From positions 1 through 9,951 of the forward strand of contig SBGC01000137.1 in the NCBI GenBank assembly GCA_006226985.1: DNA of 9,951 nucleotides, in the 5' to 3' direction. Numbering within the stretch: position 1 is the stretch's first letter; every line of letters begins with the position of its first letter. Below are positions 6,279 through 9,951 of the stretch, in pieces. A program made the position numbers and the translations under genes. Source of the stretch: Bacillota bacterium (GTDB lineage Bacteria; Bacillota_I; Bacilli_A; Acholeplasmatales; Acholeplasmataceae). The notes under the pieces are model-generated. The model made no database searches and was not told the origin of the DNA. It saw only the letters and a program-made list of their open reading frames with translations.

Positions 6279-7357
6279 TATGCAGCACCTCCTACACCAA
6301 AGTAAACGACTAAGCCAAAGATTGCAATAATGACGATATAACCAATGATGAACGCTGGTTTAATCTTGTTAGATGACCATTTTGGATAGTCAATGAGTGG
6401 AACAAACATGTTTGCAAACAATAATGCAAACGCAACCCCTTCAGGATACGCTCCAAATAGGCGTATTAAAACTACGAGTGTTGCGACTAAAAGACCATAC
6501 AACCAACGACCCGGTCTTGTAACAGGCGATGTCACTGGATCTGTAATCATGAAAACCACACCAAACATTAAACCACCTGCAAATAAGTGGTAGAGCGTGT
6601 ATTCTAAAACATGATCTGGATGTAATTTTAGTCCTGCAAGTGTAATTAAAATGATAAATGTTACAACTGCTGAAAGCATCACACGATAATCAGCAGAACG
6701 ACGAATGAGTAAATATGCTGCCCCTAATAAAATAGCAATCACACTAATCTCGCCCATTGCACCGGGAATGTTGCCCATGAACAATTCTAAAATTGAATAG
6801 CTATTGAGTGCATCAGGAAATAACTGTCCACCTTCGCGAATAGTTCCAAGTGCAGTGCCACCAGCAGATAAGTCAATACCTATATACGTACCTGTAAACA
6901 TATCACCTAGCGCTAAAGCGATAAAAATACGACCTACAGCTGCGACATTAAAAATATTAGATCCCAAACCACCAAAGAGTAATTTACCAACAACGATACC
7001 GAATGCAGCGCCGACAACAACTGCATAAATCGGCAATTTACTAGGTATAATCATTGCAAAAATAACAGCACTAATCGCTGGTGTTAATACATTGTTAATT
7101 GAATAATCCTTATATCGTGATTTGAAACGTGTAATCCACTTATCAGCCTTATCTGGTTTATGAGTGATTGCAAAACCGAGAGCTTCTAAACCAATCATCG
7201 TAACCAAGGATATTAATATACGGAGTATCGCATCAAAACCAAAGCGATAAATAGCAAATGCAACGACTGGAATGAGTGCGATTAGCACATCAGTCATCAT
7301 GCGTTTCGTAGAAACTTGCTTACGGATATAGGGACTTGTTTGTTTAATTGCTTGCAT
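6278..7357 (-). CDS. rnfD: Rnf electron transport complex subunit D
   Basis: RnfD is a polytopic membrane subunit of the NqrB/RnfD family that carries covalent FMN and takes part in ion translocation. The 359-residue chain is strongly hydrophobic, with roughly eight to ten membrane segments. Family signatures include the N-terminal SPYIRKQVSTKRMMTDV (8-24), NNVLTPAISAVIFAMIIPS (88-106), FGGLGSNIFNVAAVGR (128-143) and MITDPVTSPVTRPGR (270-284). The site aligned with the usual flavinylation motif (D-x-x-S-G-A-T-P-L) reads DLSAGGTAL (162-170), so the expected acceptor T168 is kept while the residues around it differ. The ATG at 7357 is preceded by AGGAGGT at 7362-7368. Its TAA stop shares one base with the rnfG ATG (TAATG), indicating translational coupling. 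Confidence 0.95.
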   Translation of the reverse strand: MQAIKQTSPYIRKQVSTKRMMTDVLIALIPVVAFAIYRFGFDAILRILISLVTMIGLEALGFAITHKPDKADKWITRFKSRYKDYSINNVLTPAISAVIFAMIIPSKLPIYAVVVGAAFGIVVGKLLFGGLGSNIFNVAAVGRIFIALALGDMFTGTYIGIDLSAGGTALGTIREGGQLFPDALNSYSILELFMGNIPGAMGEISVIAILLGAAYLLIRRSADYRVMLSAVVTFIILITLAGLKLHPDHVLEYTLYHLFAGGLMFGVVFMITDPVTSPVTRPGRWLYGLLVATLVVLIRLFGAYPEGVAFALLFANMFVPLIDYPKWSSNKIKPAFIIGYIVIIAIFGLVVYFGVGGAA

Positions 7358-7366
7358 ATTGACCTC

Positions 7367-8665
7367 CTATTTGCCAGCAAAGCGTTTGCCTGAACGCATA
7401 TACTCTGTCAAATGAATCTTTGATGGACATACATAAGAACATAATCCACATTCGATACACTTGTTGACCTCTAACATTTTTAAAGCATCTTTATCTCTAA
7501 CTTTGTATGCATTCATAATTTGAACAGGTTGGATTTGAACTGGGCAAGAATACACACATGATGCACAATGAACGCACGCTTCTTCTTTTTCAGGTTGCTC
7601 ATTTAAAACGATTAAACTTGTTGTCGTATGTGTCATCACAACATCGTCTCTTTGAATGTTTGTACCCATCATTGGTCCACCAAGAATCATGACTTTGGGT
7701 TTTTCAACATCCTTATAACCGCCTGTTAGTTCAACAAGATTTGAAACAAGTGTTCCAATGCGTGCTCTAAAATTCGAATTGAATACACCGTCACCACTCA
7801 CTGTAAAGAGTCTTTCTAAAACTGGAAGTCTCTTCTTTACAGCAGCATAGATACTTTGAAGTGTTGAGACGTTAAAATTTAGTACACCATATTTTGAAAG
7901 TAACTCGCCTTGTGGAATGCTAATACCAATTGCGTTTTTAATCATCGCTAATTCCCATCCTTGTGGATAGTAATTGCCAACTTTAACAACTTCTATATTA
8001 TAATCAGTGAATTCTTTTAACGCGAAATTCATGCGTTCTTCGATTTCTTTATATTTCTTTTTTATCGCGATGACACCTTTTTTAGCTCCTGAAGCTTTCA
8101 TGGCATAAATAAGACCTTGAATAACCTCTTTTGGATGGTTTATCATAACACCATAGTCACTAATAAGGTTCGGTTCACATTCAACCCCGTTGGCAATCAC
8201 GACCTCAATAGGATCTTTAGTTTCCAACTTAATATACGTAGGGAATGCACTTCCACCTAAACCAACTAGCCCAGCATCTTTAATGATTTGAATATATTCT
8301 TCCTTTGTTAATCGTTCGATTTCTACATCAGTACGATCAACAATTGATGGTAGTAATTCATATTTTTTATCATTTTTTACGATTAAACAGTCGACGAGTT
8401 TTCCACTCTGGTCGATATGCTTTTCGTAACCCACAACTTCACCACTGACAGTTGCGTGCATAGGTTGTTCAAAAAATGCACCTTTTCTTGTTCCTACAAC
8501 TTCTCCTACTTTTACAAATTGTCCACCGCGTACACAAGTTTCACCTTCTGGGCAACGCGCACTTGTTACTGGATAGTAGACATATTCAGCATCTAGGTAG
8601 TGTAGTATAGGTAATTCTTTTAAGGCTTTTTTACCGTCTGGGATGTATTTCGTTTTTGCAATCAT
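7367..8665 (-). CDS. rnfC: Rnf electron transport complex subunit C
   Basis: RnfC is the peripheral cytoplasmic subunit that carries the NAD(H)/FMN site and two [4Fe-4S] clusters. The 432 residues match the compact Firmicutes form and lack the long alanine-rich C-terminal tail of gamma-proteobacterial RsxC. Visible marks are the N-terminal RnfC barrel-sandwich region with RCPEGETCVRGGQFVKVGE (37-55), the nucleotide-binding GLVGLGGSAFPTYIK (132-146), GVECEPNL (160-167), GGPMMG (329-334), and two cluster motifs: C364-x2-C367-x2-C370-x3-C374 and C403-x2-C406-x2-C409-x3-C413. The start at 8665 follows an AAGGGAG ribosome site lying in the glyA 3' end. The TAG stop overlaps the AGGAGGT ribosome site of rnfD. 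All eight cluster cysteines are present, so the gene looks functional. Confidence 0.96.
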   Translation of the reverse strand: MIAKTKYIPDGKKALKELPILHYLDAEYVYYPVTSARCPEGETCVRGGQFVKVGEVVGTRKGAFFEQPMHATVSGEVVGYEKHIDQSGKLVDCLIVKNDKKYELLPSIVDRTDVEIERLTKEEYIQIIKDAGLVGLGGSAFPTYIKLETKDPIEVVIANGVECEPNLISDYGVMINHPKEVIQGLIYAMKASGAKKGVIAIKKKYKEIEERMNFALKEFTDYNIEVVKVGNYYPQGWELAMIKNAIGISIPQGELLSKYGVLNFNVSTLQSIYAAVKKRLPVLERLFTVSGDGVFNSNFRARIGTLVSNLVELTGGYKDVEKPKVMILGGPMMGTNIQRDDVVMTHTTTSLIVLNEQPEKEEACVHCASCVYSCPVQIQPVQIMNAYKVRDKDALKMLEVNKCIECGLCSYVCPSKIHLTEYMRSGKRFAGK

Positions 8666-8668
8666 CTC

Positions 8669-9916
8669 TTAGACTCCCTTCTCATATAATGGAAATTTTT
8701 GCGTTAATTCAATAACTTTTTGATTTATTTCTTCTAATTTTTGCAAATCTTTTCGATGTGTGAGTGCTTCATCGATAAATTTAGCAATCGCAACCATCTC
8801 TTTTTCTTGAAAACCTCTTGTTGTTACAGCAGGAGTTCCTAATCTAATACCACTCGCATATGCAGGTTTTTCTTTATCAAATGGGAGTCCATTTTTGTTA
8901 CATGTTATAGACACTTTATGAAGTGTCGTTTCTGCTTCCATACCAGTCATACCATGACGCATTTTCACATCAACGAGCATTAAATGATTATCTGTACCAC
9001 CACTTACCACTCTATAACCTAATTTTTGAAGTTCAGTAGCTAGTGTGTGAGCATTTTTAACGACTTGTTCTTGGTACGTCACAAAAGAGGGTTGAAGTGC
9101 TTCTTGAAAAGCGACTGCTTTTGCTGCGATAACATGCATAAGTGGTCCGCCTTGAACACCAGGAAAAACAGCACGATCAACTTTTTTTGCTACTTCTTCA
9201 TCATTTGTTAAAATAATACCACCACGTGGACCTCTTAACGTTTTATGCGTTGTAGAAGTTACAACATGTGCATATGGAAGCGGTGATGGATGAAGTTTAG
9301 CAGCTACAAGTCCTGCGATATGTGCCATATCAACTAAAAGATACGCACCAACTTCATCAGCTATTTCTCTAAACTTTTTAAAATCAATGATTCTTGAATA
9401 AGCGCTAGCTCCAGCGACAATAAGTCTAGGCTTAACTTCTTTTGCAATTTCTAATACTTTATCATAGTCAATCAATTCTGTTTTTTCATCAACACCATAG
9501 AAAAAGCCTTTGTATGTTTTACCTGAAAAGTTCAAATTGAAACCATGTGTTAAATGTCCACCTTCAGCAAGCGACATACCTAAAATGGTATCTCCTGGAT
9601 TAAGTAGTGCTTGATATGCTGCCATGTTGGCTTGTGATCCCGAATGGGGTTGGACATTAGCAAAATTTGCTTGAAATAATTCCTTTAATCTTGATATTGC
9701 TAGTGATTCAATTTCATCAACAAATTCGCATCCACCATAGTATCTCTTTTTAGGATATCCTTCTGCATATTTGTTGGTTAAAATGGAACCCTGAGCATCC
9801 AATACTGCTTGTGAAACAAAGTTTTCAGAAGCAATCAATTCGATATGCTGATCTTGTCGATGGTACTCTTTAGAAATGATCGCATCGATGATTGGATCCT
9901 GCTTATGTAAGTTCAT
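8669..9916 (-). CDS. glyA: Serine hydroxymethyltransferase (GlyA)
   Basis: This is a cytoplasmic PLP enzyme that interconverts serine and glycine and charges tetrahydrofolate with a one-carbon unit. The 415 residues match the usual bacterial length. The N-terminal [10 protein letters not shown] motif (residues 26-35), [11 protein letters not shown] (57-67) and QPHSGSQAN (89-97) are classic. The PLP-binding lysine is K225 in [13 protein letters not shown], and the DMAHIAGL stretch (196-203) contains the Asp and His that contact the cofactor. The start at 9916 has a strong ribosome site. The gene ends 3 nt before rnfC, and its last codons (EKG) supply the AAGGGAG ribosome site of rnfC, so it appears to be the first gene of the Rnf transcript. 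No metabolic reason for that linkage is evident from the sequence. Identification is essentially certain. Confidence 0.98.
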   Translation of the reverse strand: MNLHKQDPIIDAIISKEYHRQDQHIELIASENFVSQAVLDAQGSILTNKYAEGYPKKRYYGGCEFVDEIESLAISRLKELFQANFANVQPHSGSQANMAAYQALLNPGDTILGMSLAEGGHLTHGFNLNFSGKTYKGFFYGVDEKTELIDYDKVLEIAKEVKPRLIVAGASAYSRIIDFKKFREIADEVGAYLLVDMAHIAGLVAAKLHPSPLPYAHVVTSTTHKTLRGPRGGIILTNDEEVAKKVDRAVFPGVQGGPLMHVIAAKAVAFQEALQPSFVTYQEQVVKNAHTLATELQKLGYRVVSGGTDNHLMLVDVKMRHGMTGMEAETTLHKVSITCNKNGLPFDKEKPAYASGIRLGTPAVTTRGFQEKEMVAIAKFIDEALTHRKDLQKLEEINQKVIELTQKFPLYEKGV

Positions 9917-9920
9917 TTTA

Positions 9921-9928
9921 TCCTCCTC
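9921..9928 (-). promoter_or_regulatory. Ribosome binding site of glyA
   Basis: The minus strand reads GAGGAGGA followed by TAAA and the ATG at 9916. This is a strong Shine-Dalgarno sequence at a short but acceptable distance, and it fixes the glyA start. Confidence 0.85.
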
Positions 9929-9944
9929 GATTATTACTCAAGTT

Positions 9945-9950
9945 ATTATA
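9945..9950 (-). promoter_or_regulatory. Possible -10 promoter element for glyA operon
   Basis: The minus strand reads TATAAT here, a perfect match to the sigma-A -10 consensus, inside TTATAATAA. It lies 28 nt upstream of the glyA ATG, which would put the transcription start near 9938 and give a leader of about 20 nt that already contains the ribosome site. The expected -35 region is beyond the window edge, so the promoter cannot be confirmed. In AT-rich DNA such hexamers arise by chance. Confidence 0.4.
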
Positions 9951-9951
9951 A

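Noticed and set aside
3522..7028. Plus-strand reading frames of 66-86 codons (for example at 3522-3782, 6393-6593, 6804-7028)
   Set aside because: Each lies opposite a well-identified rnf gene, has low-complexity or implausible composition, and no ribosome site or family resemblance.

Overview
The window is a single tightly packed gene cluster read entirely from the minus strand. In transcription order (right to left) it holds glyA, rnfC, rnfD, two tandem rnfG paralogs, rnfE, rnfA, a 69-residue membrane protein with four cysteines, a short rnfB, an apbE-type flavin transferase, a NusG domain II protein, and a Gx-transporter/heptaprenyl-synthase-component-I-like membrane protein cut by the window edge. 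I see no RNA genes, mobile elements or CRISPR arrays. No stretch over 60 bases lacks a gene, and none of the plus-strand reading frames looks real.

The DNA is AT-rich, ribosome sites are strong Bacillus-like AGGAGG sequences, and TAA, TAG and TGA all act as stops (TGA ends both rnfG genes inside ATGA overlaps), so the code is standard. Together with the gene content this fits a low-GC Firmicute/Tenericute relative. An Acholeplasma-type Mollicute, which keeps the standard code, is a reasonable but unproven guess.

Layout: a TATAAT-like -10 lies at the right edge, 28 nt before glyA (8669-9916). The Rnf genes follow from 8665 to 2255 with gaps of 9 nt or less or with TAATG/ATGA overlaps, which implies one translationally coupled operon. 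A 55-nt gap with a near-perfect hairpin separates rnfB from apbE (979-2199). Then come the NusG_II gene (494-979) and the Gx-type gene (1-491, incomplete).

How it works together: RnfC, RnfB, RnfD, RnfG, RnfE and RnfA form the membrane ion-pumping oxidoreductase normally linking ferredoxin and NAD(H). ApbE is a lipoprotein on the outer face of the membrane that attaches FMN covalently to threonines in RnfG and RnfD, so the cluster carries its own cofactor-loading enzyme. The complex looks non-standard: RnfB lacks the ferredoxin-like domain; an extra small four-Cys membrane protein sits between rnfA and rnfB; RnfG is duplicated; each copy has two FMN-binding-type domains, giving up to four FMN sites; and the second copy carries an immunoglobulin-like insert. 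The trailing apbE-NusG_II-Gx trio resembles parts of Gram-positive extracellular electron transfer loci. I infer that this may be an Rnf variant with an extended extracytoplasmic flavin relay.
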